Assembly: GCA_041753575.1 (NCBI GenBank)
Contig: JBGSUA010000033.1
Coordinates: forward strand, 61,796 to 125,795
From: CG2-30-51-40 sp041753575
GTDB taxonomy: Bacteria; Desulfobacterota; DSM-4660; Desulfatiglandales; Desulfatiglandaceae
Reading direction: 5' to 3'
Length of the DNA stretch: 64,000 nt
Made by a program: the position numbers and the translations under genes
Shown: one piece after another, positions 1 to 7,969 of the stretch
Layout: each line of letters begins with the position of its first letter
Position numbering within the stretch: position 1 is the stretch's first letter
The notes under the pieces: model-generated
Told to the model about the DNA's origin: nothing
Databases searched by the model: none
What the model saw: the letters and a program-made list of their open reading frames with translations, nothing else

Positions 1-792
1 CCTGAAGTCGTCAATAGGTCTCGCGTCCCTGGCTGCTGCCTTGGCCGCCCTTTCAAAGAGGGAAGCTGAAGGCTTCTGCCCAATCAGGACCGCTTCAGCG
101 GATGAGGCCCGTAAGGGGATGGGCCCGACTGCGCCAAGTGCTATACGCGCCGCCTTTATCGGGCCTTCAGGAGATTCAAGGCTTATGAAGGCCGCTGCGC
201 TCACAAGGGATATCTCCAGCGCCCGCCTCATCCCCAGCTTGATATAAGAAGCCCCGGAAAAGGGAGGCGGCTGGTCAATGATGATCTCGGAGAGGATCTC
301 TCCTTCCTTCATAAGGGTTTTCCCGGGTCCGGTAAAGAACTCTTCAATAGGGATGATTCGCGATCTTCCTTTTCTGTTCAGTTTGACCCTGGCTCCGTAA
401 ACCATAAGGGGGGGGGGCATGTCCGCGGCCGGCCGAGCTGAGGCAATATTTCCGCCAACGGTCGCAAGGTTTCTTACAAGCGGACTTCCAAGGCTTGACG
501 CCCCGTCAGACAGGGCAGTAAGGCTCTTGTTTATAATGGGGCTGGCAGCGATGTCGGCGATGTTCATGAAACAGCCCAGGCTGAAATCCTTCGAGTCTTG
601 CTTCAAGGCGGCAAGCTCCTTGATCCGCCCGAGGAAGACGACGTGCTGGGGTCTGATGAGGTTCTTTTTCATGTTGACCAGAAGATCCGTGCCGCCCGCA
701 AGGGGCCTTGCGCTCTGGCCCAGCTCGGCCATCAGAGCGCACGCATCTGAAAGCTTCCTGGGCTCATGGTATTCAAATTTGGGTAACAACAT
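1..792 (-). CDS. FAD-binding subunit of a molybdenum hydroxylase (4-hydroxybenzoyl-CoA reductase beta / CoxM-like), 3' end off the window
   Basis: The reading frame is open from an ATG at 792 to the left edge (264 codons), so the C-terminus is missing; family members are about 280-330 residues. Visible motifs are the FAD-binding PLAGGTDLLVNM near residue 32 and RNLATVGGNIASA near residue 108, followed by the CO-dehydrogenase flavoprotein C-terminal region. These belong to the medium FAD subunit of xanthine dehydrogenase-type enzymes, which passes electrons between FeS clusters and a molybdenum subunit. It overlaps the end of ubiX by 20 bases, so it is translationally coupled to it. In this aromatic gene neighbourhood a role in 4-hydroxybenzoyl-CoA reduction is plausible but inferred. 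A run of ten G (408-417) lies inside the gene and keeps the frame, giving three prolines. Confidence 0.85.
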   Translation of the reverse strand, partial: MLLPKFEYHEPRKLSDACALMAELGQSARPLAGGTDLLVNMKKNLIRPQHVVFLGRIKELAALKQDSKDFSLGCFMNIADIAASPIINKSLTALSDGASSLGSPLVRNLATVGGNIASARPAADMPPPLMVYGARVKLNRKGRSRIIPIEEFFTGPGKTLMKEGEILSEIIIDQPPPFSGASYIKLGMRRALEISLVSAAAFISLESPEGPIKAARIALGAVGPIPLRASSAEAVLIGQKPSASLFERAAKAAARDARPIDDFR

Positions 793-1378
793 TGTTTTTG
801 CTCCTGTTCTCCTGAATGTCTTCACCCCATCGAGCGAAGAGGTCATGGTCAATGCCCAGGTAATCAAAGATCTTTCCAACTGTCTGAGAAATGATGTCGT
901 CAATGCTTTTGGGCTTGTGATAAAAAGACGGTATAGGAGGAAGGATATGCGCGCCCATGTCTGCCGCCATGGTCATGAGTCTGAGATGGCCTTTGTGCAA
1001 GGGGGTCTCCCTGACCACCAGGACGAGCTTTCTTCCTTCCTTCAGATGTACATCTGCGGCCCTTACCATGAGGTTCGAGGTATAGGAATTGGCTATGCCT
1101 GAGAGGGTCTTTACTGTGCACGGTATGATCACCATGGCCTCAGTCAGAAAAGATCCGCTTGCCAGCGCCGCTCCGACATCCTGATTGTCATAAGTGCGGT
1201 GGGCCATGGCAAGGACGTCCTTCACCTGATAATCTGTTTCGATCTCAATGTTCCTTCTGCCGGCCTCAGATATGACGAGATGTATCTCCCTGCCGCTTTC
1301 CCTGAGGAGTTCAAGCATCCTGATGCCATAGATGACTCCGCTTGCCCCGGAGATCCCTATAACAAGCCTCTTTTTCAT
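773..1378 (-). CDS. ubiX: UbiX-type flavin prenyltransferase
   Basis: The 201-residue protein has the family's usual length and begins with the flavin-binding GISGASGVIYG motif. A mid-region typical of UbiX/Pad1 carries IIPCTVKTLSGIA, then RKLVLVVRETPLH and an HILPPIPSFYHKP stretch. UbiX enzymes attach a dimethylallyl group to FMN, making the prenylated FMN cofactor that UbiD decarboxylases need. A UbiD homologue lies about 4 kb upstream in the same direction (5007-6407), so this gene very probably supplies its cofactor. The start at 1378 has an AAGGA site six bases upstream. The 3' end overlaps the following FAD-subunit gene. Confidence 0.93.
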   Translation of the reverse strand: MKKRLVIGISGASGVIYGIRMLELLRESGREIHLVISEAGRRNIEIETDYQVKDVLAMAHRTYDNQDVGAALASGSFLTEAMVIIPCTVKTLSGIANSYTSNLMVRAADVHLKEGRKLVLVVRETPLHKGHLRLMTMAADMGAHILPPIPSFYHKPKSIDDIISQTVGKIFDYLGIDHDLFARWGEDIQENRSKNNVVTQI

Positions 1379-1394
1379 TATAAGTCCTTACAAG

Positions 1395-2639
1395 CTACTC
1401 CTGGCCCTGTGAGGCCTTTGGAAAGATGGACAGACATGCGTCAATAACGGCCTCGGCAAATTCAGGCTCTTCCATGTTCGCATCAATGACAGAGACCAAT
1501 GTATCCTTTTTCAGCTTAGCCCTCAACTCCTCCACGAATATCATATCCTCAAGGGGGTCGAATGTGGGATTGCCGGGGACATCCACTGAAGACCATCCGC
1601 GACCTGGGATCATCACCCTGACAGGTCCCTTGGCCTTGTTGAGTTTTTCAACAAAGACGCGAGCCACCTCCCGCAGTTCCGAAGGAGAGATCCTGAGCCA
1701 GGTCCTGAGCTTATCCAGATCATATTTTCTCCTCCCTGCGTGCTCCGGCGTATAGGTTGAGCGGGAAGGCGTTATGTGGTTCACGCTGCATGTGGAGATA
1801 ATCTGAGGGATTCCAACCTTGCCCGCTGCCTCCATTCTCTTCGGACCCGCGTCGCGCATGAAGCCGAAGAGGTTTTCCCCCACGCCTCCGGGCGCCAGAT
1901 CCACCACGCCCTGAAAGAAACCCTCTTCGATCATTTCCTCCATTGCCCTGTCGCATACGCCTGCCGCGTGAAAGCCTATGACCTGATAGCCTTTATCCTC
2001 AAGGGCCTGCTGAACCCTGTGACCGCATGAATCGCATGGCCCAAGCATGGTGAGGGCGATTGCCTTTCCCTTAGGGGCCCTTGGAAATACGGCCTCTCCC
2101 TTGAGCATACCGGCCATTGCGCCTGCGGCACGGTCCAGGACGTTTTTGAGGAGATTGGAAAGTCCCGACAGCTCTATCACGGTATGAAAGAGCATGATAT
2201 CGCCGGTCCCTATGAACCGCGTTGAAAGCCCGGGCAGGGCCGCGGCCGATGAGACCATGATCTTGGGTATTCCAAAGGGAAGAGACCTCATTATCTCGGT
2301 GGCCATGAGGGAGCCAGTCGCCCCTCCTATGGCCATGATTCCGTTTAGATCGCCCTTTTTCCAGATACGCAGGGCAATAGCTGATCCGCCCTTTATGAAG
2401 GCGCTGGTGGATTTGGATCTTTCCCTTGAGCTTCTTATCTCATCAATTGATTGGCCTGCCGCTTCGGCCACATCCGAGGGAGTAATGTCGGCCTTGACGG
2501 AAGCGCTCCCGCGCATGGAAAGATCCATCAGGATCGGTTCAAGGCCGAGGGAAGCTGTCTTCTCCTTGAGATAAAGCGTTTCTCTTGCCTTTGTATCGAG
2601 GGTTGATATAACAAGGACTTTCAAGGAAGGGTCCGCCAT
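1395..2639 (-). CDS. Tm-1-like ATP-binding domain protein (UPF0261), copy 1
   Basis: This 414-residue protein matches the UPF0261/Tm-1 family over its full length. It has an N-terminal VLVISTLDTKARETLYL segment, a glycine-rich nucleotide-binding region with AIGGATGSLMATEIM, and the C-terminal family signature with MIPGRGWSSVD and VSVIDANMEEPEF. Plant Tm-1 uses an ATP-binding fold to inhibit a viral helicase; the bacterial role is not established. The start ATG overlaps the stop of the upstream ligase by one base, so the two are coupled. A second, diverged copy lies at 11104-12312 (402 residues). Both sit in the aromatic/Hdr neighbourhood, which hints at a role in this metabolism. Confidence 0.85.
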   Translation of the reverse strand: MADPSLKVLVISTLDTKARETLYLKEKTASLGLEPILMDLSMRGSASVKADITPSDVAEAAGQSIDEIRSSRERSKSTSAFIKGGSAIALRIWKKGDLNGIMAIGGATGSLMATEIMRSLPFGIPKIMVSSAAALPGLSTRFIGTGDIMLFHTVIELSGLSNLLKNVLDRAAGAMAGMLKGEAVFPRAPKGKAIALTMLGPCDSCGHRVQQALEDKGYQVIGFHAAGVCDRAMEEMIEEGFFQGVVDLAPGGVGENLFGFMRDAGPKRMEAAGKVGIPQIISTCSVNHITPSRSTYTPEHAGRRKYDLDKLRTWLRISPSELREVARVFVEKLNKAKGPVRVMIPGRGWSSVDVPGNPTFDPLEDMIFVEELRAKLKKDTLVSVIDANMEEPEFAEAVIDACLSIFPKASQGQE

Positions 2640-4294
2640 CAGACCTGTCCTCCGGCGATCTTATCCTCAATCTGCTTTCTGAGGATCTTTTTGTCTATCT
2701 TGCCTGAGTCACCGACAATCGGAAAAGCGTCCATAATGACCAGCTTTTCTGGTAGTTTGAACATGGCAAGCTTCTTGGATTTCAGGAAATCAACCATCTC
2801 CTGGAAGCTGATGGTCTTGCCTGCCTTGGGTATAACGCACGCACATGCCCTCTCACCCATCTCCCTGTCAGGATAGCCCACTATTGCAACGGAGGCGACA
2901 GACGGGTGCTCGTTCAGAAGTCCCTCCGTCTCGGCCGGATAGATGTTCTGGCCGCCTCGGATGATCATGTCCTTGGCCCGCCCAAGGATCCAGAGGCAGC
3001 CCTGATCGAATTTGACAATATCTCCGGTAGTGGTCCATCCGTCAGGATCAAAGACCGTGCTGGTAAGTTTCTCGTCCCTGTAATATCCGGCAGGGGCGTG
3101 AGGTCCCCTGAAGTAGAGTATGCCTGGTTCTCCTTCAGGGACTGGGTCTCCCTTCTCATCAACAAGCCTTACCACGTTGCCGGGGAGCATCCTCCCAACG
3201 GTTCTTCTTCTGAGTTCTTTGGGATCTTCCACCCTGCAGCCGGAAACAGAGCCCATGTCCTGGGTGCCCAGATCGCTGGTAATGGAGGCTCCGAAAGCCT
3301 CTTCCGCCTCTTCGGCCACCTGGGGCGACAGATACCCTCCCGCGGAGCGTATGAATCTCAGACTCGAGAGATCATACTTTTTCGCGTCCGCCTCAAGCAT
3401 CCTGACAAGATGTGTGGGAACCACGCCGATGGCCGTAGCTCTCTCTTTTTCAATGAGAGAGAGGGCCGCATCAGGGGAGAACTCCTCAAGCATGACGGTC
3501 TTTGCTCCCGCAAGGGGGGCGGCGAAGTAGGTAAGCGTTCCGGCAGCTCCTCCCGCGTGCGGCGCTATTGCCATAGTTATGTCATCCTTAGTGAGATTCC
3601 ATATATCAACCCGTGCCTTGGAAGTGCATATCCTGGGCGCCATCGGCCATTCGACAAGCTTTGGGAGGCCGGTTGTTCCGGTGGTGCTTGTAAGAAGGCC
3701 GACATTCCAGATGGGGTCCAGTTTTCTGGCCAGCAGGGCCGCTTCGTCTATCTTTCTTGAAGCCCTCTCCCTGGCGATCTTTGTGAGGGAATAGGTTCCA
3801 TGCGGGGCTTTTTCAGGCACTTCGTCGTCAAAGAGGAAAAAGTGCTTCAGGGACGGGAACCGCTTTCTCAGGCTGCTATACATATCCAGGTAATCAAAAC
3901 CCCTGTACACGGAAGGTATCACAACCGCTGAGGCCTCCGTGCGCTCTACCATATACTCCAGTTCTTTTTCTCTCAGGTACGGATAGACCGTGAGTGATAT
4001 CAGGCCAGCCCTTTCGCTTGCTATCCTGGAAAGAAATCCGTAAACGCTGTTTGGGGACTGGATGATGATGCGGGCGAATTTTGGTATCCCCATCTCGGCC
4101 CAGGAGATGGCTATCGCGTCAACAAGCCTCTTAGCCTCGGCCCAGGTGACCCTGTATCTTGAGTCAACAAGGGCCTCTCTGTCTCCGAGGTTTTTCGCGT
4201 TTCTGTCGTAAAAATCATAGAAGGTCTCTTTTGTCCAGTAACCTTTTGCCAAGAATTCGCTTACCATCTTTTCGGTATAACGAATGGGTTTCAC
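2639..4294 (-). CDS. AMP-dependent acyl/aryl-CoA ligase (ANL superfamily)
   Basis: This 551-residue adenylate-forming enzyme activates a carboxylate as the AMP ester and usually transfers it to CoA. Visible motifs are the phosphate loop STTGTTGLPK near residue 205, GWTTTGDIVKFD with the ribose-binding aspartate, the hinge GRAKDMIIRGGQNIYP, and the C-terminal catalytic lysine in GDSGKIDKKILRK. The sequence most resembles 2,3-dihydroxybenzoate-AMP ligase/benzoate-CoA-ligase-type proteins. Its position between UbiD/UbiX and the FAD subunit suggests it activates the aromatic acid made by the UbiD enzyme, for example 4-hydroxybenzoate; the substrate is not readable from sequence. The start is GTG at 4294 with GGAGG seven bases upstream. 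Confidence 0.88.
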   Translation of the reverse strand: MKPIRYTEKMVSEFLAKGYWTKETFYDFYDRNAKNLGDREALVDSRYRVTWAEAKRLVDAIAISWAEMGIPKFARIIIQSPNSVYGFLSRIASERAGLISLTVYPYLREKELEYMVERTEASAVVIPSVYRGFDYLDMYSSLRKRFPSLKHFFLFDDEVPEKAPHGTYSLTKIARERASRKIDEAALLARKLDPIWNVGLLTSTTGTTGLPKLVEWPMAPRICTSKARVDIWNLTKDDITMAIAPHAGGAAGTLTYFAAPLAGAKTVMLEEFSPDAALSLIEKERATAIGVVPTHLVRMLEADAKKYDLSSLRFIRSAGGYLSPQVAEEAEEAFGASITSDLGTQDMGSVSGCRVEDPKELRRRTVGRMLPGNVVRLVDEKGDPVPEGEPGILYFRGPHAPAGYYRDEKLTSTVFDPDGWTTTGDIVKFDQGCLWILGRAKDMIIRGGQNIYPAETEGLLNEHPSVASVAIVGYPDREMGERACACVIPKAGKTISFQEMVDFLKSKKLAMFKLPEKLVIMDAFPIVGDSGKIDKKILRKQIEDKIAGGQV

Positions 4295-4385
4295 TTTGCA
4301 CCTCCATTTTCCGTTGATGGAAATATTTTGATGAACAGCGGTTTGCTGCAGTCAGTAGGAAAAATCCCCTCCTGATGCATTTTCT

Positions 4386-4907
4386 TCATTTGTTTTCCTG
4401 GTCTTTTCTTGCCCTGATGCTTGATCTAAATGTATCCCAGAAGGCCCTGTCGGTATTCTGCCAGGCCGCCCCCCACCTTCTTTCAAAATAGGAGGAAGGC
4501 AGTTTCTCTTCCCAGTATTTCCATGTGCTTTCGCCCTGTCTCCGCGCCTTAAGGACATCAATGAGGAATTCTTCTATCCTGCTGAGTTCTTCCTTTGGGA
4601 TATAGGAATCGGCGCCTTGCTTTATGGATCTGGCAAGGTTGTCAGGGGTGAAAGCATGGGCTGTCAGCATAACCGTAGGAATGTTTTTCTTCTTGGCTAT
4701 TTCAAGCAGTCCGTAGCCATCTACTCCCATGATATCCAGTACGGCAAGATCAAGGTCCTGAGTTTCAATGGCCTTTTTTGCCTCGGCGTAGCTTGATGCC
4801 TTAATGAGCTGGGCCATTGAAAGAAGCTCTCCAAGAATCTCAAGGATATCAGGCTCATCATCAACTGCCAGGATCCGCAATCCATCCAAAACACTGCCTT
4901 CGGCCAT
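4386..4907 (-). CDS. single-domain response regulator (receiver domain with short tail)
   Basis: This is a 173-residue protein from the ATG at 4907, chosen because AGGAGA lies eight bases upstream; a longer frame reaches 4970 without a better ribosome site. Residues 10-130 form a CheY-like receiver: the acidic pair in AVDDEPD, the phospho-acceptor aspartate in LAVLDIMGVDGYGLL, threonine in VMLTAHAF, and a lysine in YIPKEEL. The last 40 residues are charged and rich in Trp and Arg, with no DNA-binding domain visible. It lies between the ligase and UbiD genes on the same strand, and no partner kinase is adjacent. An output role by protein contact is likely. Confidence 0.85.
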   Translation of the reverse strand: MAEGSVLDGLRILAVDDEPDILEILGELLSMAQLIKASSYAEAKKAIETQDLDLAVLDIMGVDGYGLLEIAKKKNIPTVMLTAHAFTPDNLARSIKQGADSYIPKEELSRIEEFLIDVLKARRQGESTWKYWEEKLPSSYFERRWGAAWQNTDRAFWDTFRSSIRARKDQENK

Positions 4908-5006
4908 TTCTGTCTCTCCTGACTTAACGTTAATATGCGCGGGGTTTGGGCCGGACTTCAAGGAGACCAAAACCCCGCTTAACAGGTCATCTTTGTCCCG
5001 TGATGT

Positions 5007-6407
5007 TTAAAGACCCAGTTCAGCCCACCTAGCCTTTACCTTTTTCACCACTTCCTGGTCAAGCACTATAGGAATAGGCTTTTCCTTCCATTCATAGGGG
5101 ATTGTCGCATCCATCAAAAGCCTTCCCGTAATGTCTCTGGTATTAATAGGAAGAGAGGGGTCAAGCGGAGTGGAGCGGCCCCTCTTTATGACCTGGCTTC
5201 TGTTCGGCTGGAACCTGAAACTCAGGGCGTACAGAACTCTTGGAATATCCCAGGGATCTATATCTTCATCTACCACAATGACGGTCTTGAGTCCGTAAGC
5301 GCCCATCTCAGTTGAGATGGCTGCCGTGAGCACCTGGTCCGCATGCCCAGGATACATGGTTTTTACGGAAATGATGGCGAGAAACCTGCCTGAGCCCTCC
5401 GGCGGACAGTAAACTGCCTTTATGCCGGGGATTCTCATATCAACAAGCTGCTGCCAGAGCGTAGCGCCATAGGTAAGGGCCATGGTCATGTGGGTGTCTG
5501 TTACGGCCCTTCCGACGGTTGTTCCCCAGAAGATGGGATTGTTCCTGTGGGTGACGCATTTTACTGCTATGTAGTTTCTTTCGTCGGTCCCGACCCCTGA
5601 ATAGTAGCCTGTATATTCGCCGAAAGGACCCTCGGGAAGTGTCTTATTGGGGTCAACTTCTCCCTCAACGACGATCTCGGCAAAGGCAGGCACGGGAAGA
5701 TCGTTGGTTTCCGCCTTCACGACCTCTATGGGGTTGCCTCGGATTGCGCCTGCCAGATCATATTCGCATTCAAAGGCACTGACCCTTGCCGCTCCCATCA
5801 GGAAAAGCAGGGGATCACATCCTACAACAACGGCTACAGGCATTGATTTTCCCATTGCCTGATATTTCTTCAGCATCATGTCGGCGTGTTTGCCCTTTAT
5901 AAACTGAGTGCCCAGGCGGTTTTTCGCCAGCAGTTGCAATCTGTATGTCCCTAGATTAACCCACCCTGTATCAGGGTCCTTGGTCAGTACGAAATGGGCT
6001 GTCCCGAAGAAGCGCCCTCCGTCTTTTGGATAGTATTTTGGAACGGGGAATTTGAAGAGATCAATGTCTTCACCTTTGATGATGTTTTCCTTGCAGGGGC
6101 CGGAGTCCACCCATTTAGGAGGAACCTTGGCCTTGTTCTTCTCAACCCAGAACCTCATGAGGTCAACAAGGGTGGAATTCCTGGGAAGACCCATGATAAG
6201 GGCCAGTCTTTGGGTTGTGGTGCACACACTGGTAATGACAGGGCTCTTATAGCCTTTTACATTTTCAAAGAGAAGTGCCGGGCCTGCAACTTCTTCATTG
6301 AGCTTCGCGATGTGTGAAAGCTCCAGGTTCCAGTCCACCTCAGCCTTTATTCTCTTGAGCTGTCCTTCCTTTTCCGCTTGTGAAATAAATTCTCTCATGT
6401 CCTTCAT
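5007..6407 (-). CDS. ubiD: UbiD-family prenyl-FMN-dependent (de)carboxylase
   Basis: This is a 466-residue protein from ATG 6407 (GAGGAAA six bases upstream). It is full length for UbiD. Conserved blocks include the N-terminal REFISQAEKEGQLKRI, KYYPKDGGRFFGTAHFVLT, the prenyl-FMN/metal region with VGCDPLLFLMGAA, PFGEYTGYYSG carrying the catalytic glutamate, and a C-terminal FRFQPNRSQVIKRG. UbiD enzymes interconvert aromatic or unsaturated acids and their decarboxylated forms. The two genes transcribed just before it encode a phenylphosphate-synthase-like pair, so it may act as a phenylphosphate or other aryl carboxylase, producing a hydroxybenzoate for the ligase; that direction is inferred. 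The UbiX gene is in the same strand group. Confidence 0.92.
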   Translation of the reverse strand: MKDMREFISQAEKEGQLKRIKAEVDWNLELSHIAKLNEEVAGPALLFENVKGYKSPVITSVCTTTQRLALIMGLPRNSTLVDLMRFWVEKNKAKVPPKWVDSGPCKENIIKGEDIDLFKFPVPKYYPKDGGRFFGTAHFVLTKDPDTGWVNLGTYRLQLLAKNRLGTQFIKGKHADMMLKKYQAMGKSMPVAVVVGCDPLLFLMGAARVSAFECEYDLAGAIRGNPIEVVKAETNDLPVPAFAEIVVEGEVDPNKTLPEGPFGEYTGYYSGVGTDERNYIAVKCVTHRNNPIFWGTTVGRAVTDTHMTMALTYGATLWQQLVDMRIPGIKAVYCPPEGSGRFLAIISVKTMYPGHADQVLTAAISTEMGAYGLKTVIVVDEDIDPWDIPRVLYALSFRFQPNRSQVIKRGRSTPLDPSLPINTRDITGRLLMDATIPYEWKEKPIPIVLDQEVVKKVKARWAELGL

Positions 6408-6441
6408 AGATTTTCCTCGCAAAATAGTCTAGTTTTCTCAA

Positions 6442-7509
6442 TTAAGGGATGCGGATTCGCTTCATGGCCCTTTCCATCAGAAGCTCATAGCCACTCTTCT
6501 TGCCAAGCAACGGTTCTTTCCTTTTCTGACTCCAAACGGTCTCAGGTCTTGCCTGTACTATGAAGATGTTGTGGGGGAAGGGCAGGTCTTTGTCTATGGC
6601 CCACTCAATATCCATGGCTCGTCCGTAATGGCGTTCAATTTCTTTTCCCATTTGAACCAGCATCTTCACCTCGCGGTCCTCAAGGCAGCACTTGCCTCTC
6701 ATGTCCGGATCTACTTCGCAATTGGCCACCTCCCCTTTAGCCTGATCAAAGAGGCAGGCGATATGCTTATCTGAAATCCTCCTTTCGCTTATCTCCAAAA
6801 TGACCTTGTCAACCACGAATTTGTCCGGGTTCACAGATCCTGAAACTACCGTCTCTCCAAGTCCCCAGCTTCCCTCTATTACCGCCTTTGAAGGGTCACC
6901 GTCGGTGGGATTAATGGTAAACATGACGCCGGCAACCTTGGAATTGACCATCTTCTGCACCCCCACGCTTATCAGTACCTTTTCGTGGGGAAAGCGGTTT
7001 TTCATCCGATAGCTGACTGCCCTGGGGTTAAAAAGACTTGCCCAGCATTTCTTAACTTTTTCAGCCACATCTGAGGCGCCTTGGATCCAAAGATATGTAT
7101 CCTGCTGTCCGGCAAAACTGGCGTTCGGCAGGTCTTCCGCGGTAGCGCTTGAGCGGACCGCAACCGGGACACTGCTTAGAGAAAGCATCTCACACAGATC
7201 TCTGTAATGCTCAGAAATGGCCTTCGCTACCTGTTCAGGGAGCGGCCGGCTTTCTATCATGGATTGTATCTCTTCGGTCGCCCTGAGAAGTTCCGCGGTA
7301 TCTTCAGGATCAAGCCCGGAGAGCAATGCGTAGATATTATCCTTTATTCCCGTATCAGAGATGAACTCAAGATATGAATCCGTGGTCACGGCAAATCCGG
7401 GAGGAACACGTATCCCGGCCTTGATCATCTCGCCGAGGCTTGCGTTTTTCCCTCCCACTGTTGCCAGGCAATCTTTATCCACCTTACGGAAATCGAGGAT
7501 GTAGTCCAT
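6442..7509 (-). CDS. PEP-synthase N-terminal (ATP-grasp) protein, phenylphosphate synthase PpsB-like
   Basis: This 355-residue protein corresponds only to the nucleotide-binding N-terminal part of PEP synthase/PPDK. It begins with VGGKNASLGEMI and VPPGFAVTT, then shows SSATAEDLPNASFAGQQDTYLW, the TINPTDGDPSK region, EGSWGLGETVVSG, and DIEWAIDK near the end. Normal PEP synthases are about 800 residues; here the phosphohistidine/PEP part is a separate gene (7970-9826). This split matches phenylphosphate synthase of phenol degraders, where a roughly 40 kDa subunit carries the ATP site. The start at 7509 has an AGGAGGC site. The CBS-domain third subunit known from Thauera is not seen in the window. 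Confidence 0.88.
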   Translation of the reverse strand: MDYILDFRKVDKDCLATVGGKNASLGEMIKAGIRVPPGFAVTTDSYLEFISDTGIKDNIYALLSGLDPEDTAELLRATEEIQSMIESRPLPEQVAKAISEHYRDLCEMLSLSSVPVAVRSSATAEDLPNASFAGQQDTYLWIQGASDVAEKVKKCWASLFNPRAVSYRMKNRFPHEKVLISVGVQKMVNSKVAGVMFTINPTDGDPSKAVIEGSWGLGETVVSGSVNPDKFVVDKVILEISERRISDKHIACLFDQAKGEVANCEVDPDMRGKCCLEDREVKMLVQMGKEIERHYGRAMDIEWAIDKDLPFPHNIFIVQARPETVWSQKRKEPLLGKKSGYELLMERAMKRIRIP

Positions 7510-7579
7510 GAGCGCCTCCTGAGAAATTGTGTATTAATCGTAACTAATCAGGTTGTCAGGTTCACTGTTCACGGTTTAA

Positions 7580-7647
7580 ATGAAAATGCTTCCAACTTAT
7601 TGACCATTTTCATCTTTCGTTGTGCCCTACCCGGGCATGGCCGTTAG
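7580..7647 (+). repeat. dispersed intergenic repeat R2, copy a
   Basis: This roughly 68-base sequence starts ATGAAAATG and contains a GCCC-loop-GGGC mini-hairpin followed by CATGG and TTAG. It recurs at 25504-25571 along its whole length, and its second half recurs at 45177-45219. All copies are intergenic. Function is unknown; the hairpin could make it a REP-like element. Confidence 0.6.
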
Positions 7648-7744
7648 CTAGTTGGCTTTCGTTCTTCATAGCTCTCTAACCTTGAACCGCGAACCCCTGA
7701 ACTTTGAACCTGAGTATTTACTAATAATCTAAGTATTCAGGTTA

Positions 7745-7830
7745 TTAGGCTGTAGGCTGATAGCCTGTTAGTCATTGCGTATGGCATTCTCTTGAAGCTC
7801 TGCAATCTAAAAGCCTACAGGCTATCTAAC
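7745..7830 (-). repeat. dispersed intergenic repeat R1, copy a
   Basis: Read on the minus strand, this stretch resembles 25411-25495: both contain TAGATAG, CTGTAG, CTTTTAG, ATGCCA and CAATGACTAA in the same order and spacing. The ends carry internal palindromes such as GCCTGTAGGC. A 10-base direct repeat, CGTAACTAAT, occurs at 7539-7548 and 7831-7840, flanking the repeat-bearing part of this gap. No coding capacity is visible. Confidence 0.55.
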
Positions 7831-7868
7831 CGTAACTAATAGAACTCATTAAGATCGTTGTTCCCGGG

Positions 7869-7962
7869 AGGACGTGAGAGTCGCATAAGGCGCCCGGCAT
7901 GTACCCGGGGAAAGGCGATTGCACTTTCGATTTCATCAGGTCTCGAGCGACTCACACGTCCT
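7869..7962. other. long imperfect inverted repeat (possible structured RNA)
   Basis: Bases 7870-7884 and 7947-7961 are complementary at 14 of 15 positions, with one more pair outside, enclosing about 62 bases. The interior has its own 5-bp CCCGG/CCGGG hairpin. It sits directly after the stop of the PpsA-like gene (ends 7970 on the minus strand) and before the PpsB-like gene, within a 460-base gap that also holds repeats R1 and R2. No T-run follows on either strand, so it is not a classic terminator. It might be an mRNA-processing or stability hairpin between the two subunit genes, or a mobile short element. Confidence 0.5.
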
Positions 7963-7969
7963 TCTACTG

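Noticed and set aside
419..1102. 227-codon plus-strand frame over the FAD-subunit and ubiX genes
   Set aside because: It is antisense to two clear genes and shows no protein family features.
2906..3760. 284-codon plus-strand frame opposite the CoA ligase
   Set aside because: Antisense shadow of a well-supported ligase; composition typical of reverse-frame reading.
7915..7955. Hammerhead-ribozyme-like CTGATGA and GAAA on the minus strand within the long hairpin
   Set aside because: Only four bases separate the two boxes, so stem II cannot form, and no matching stem III with a cleavage site was found.
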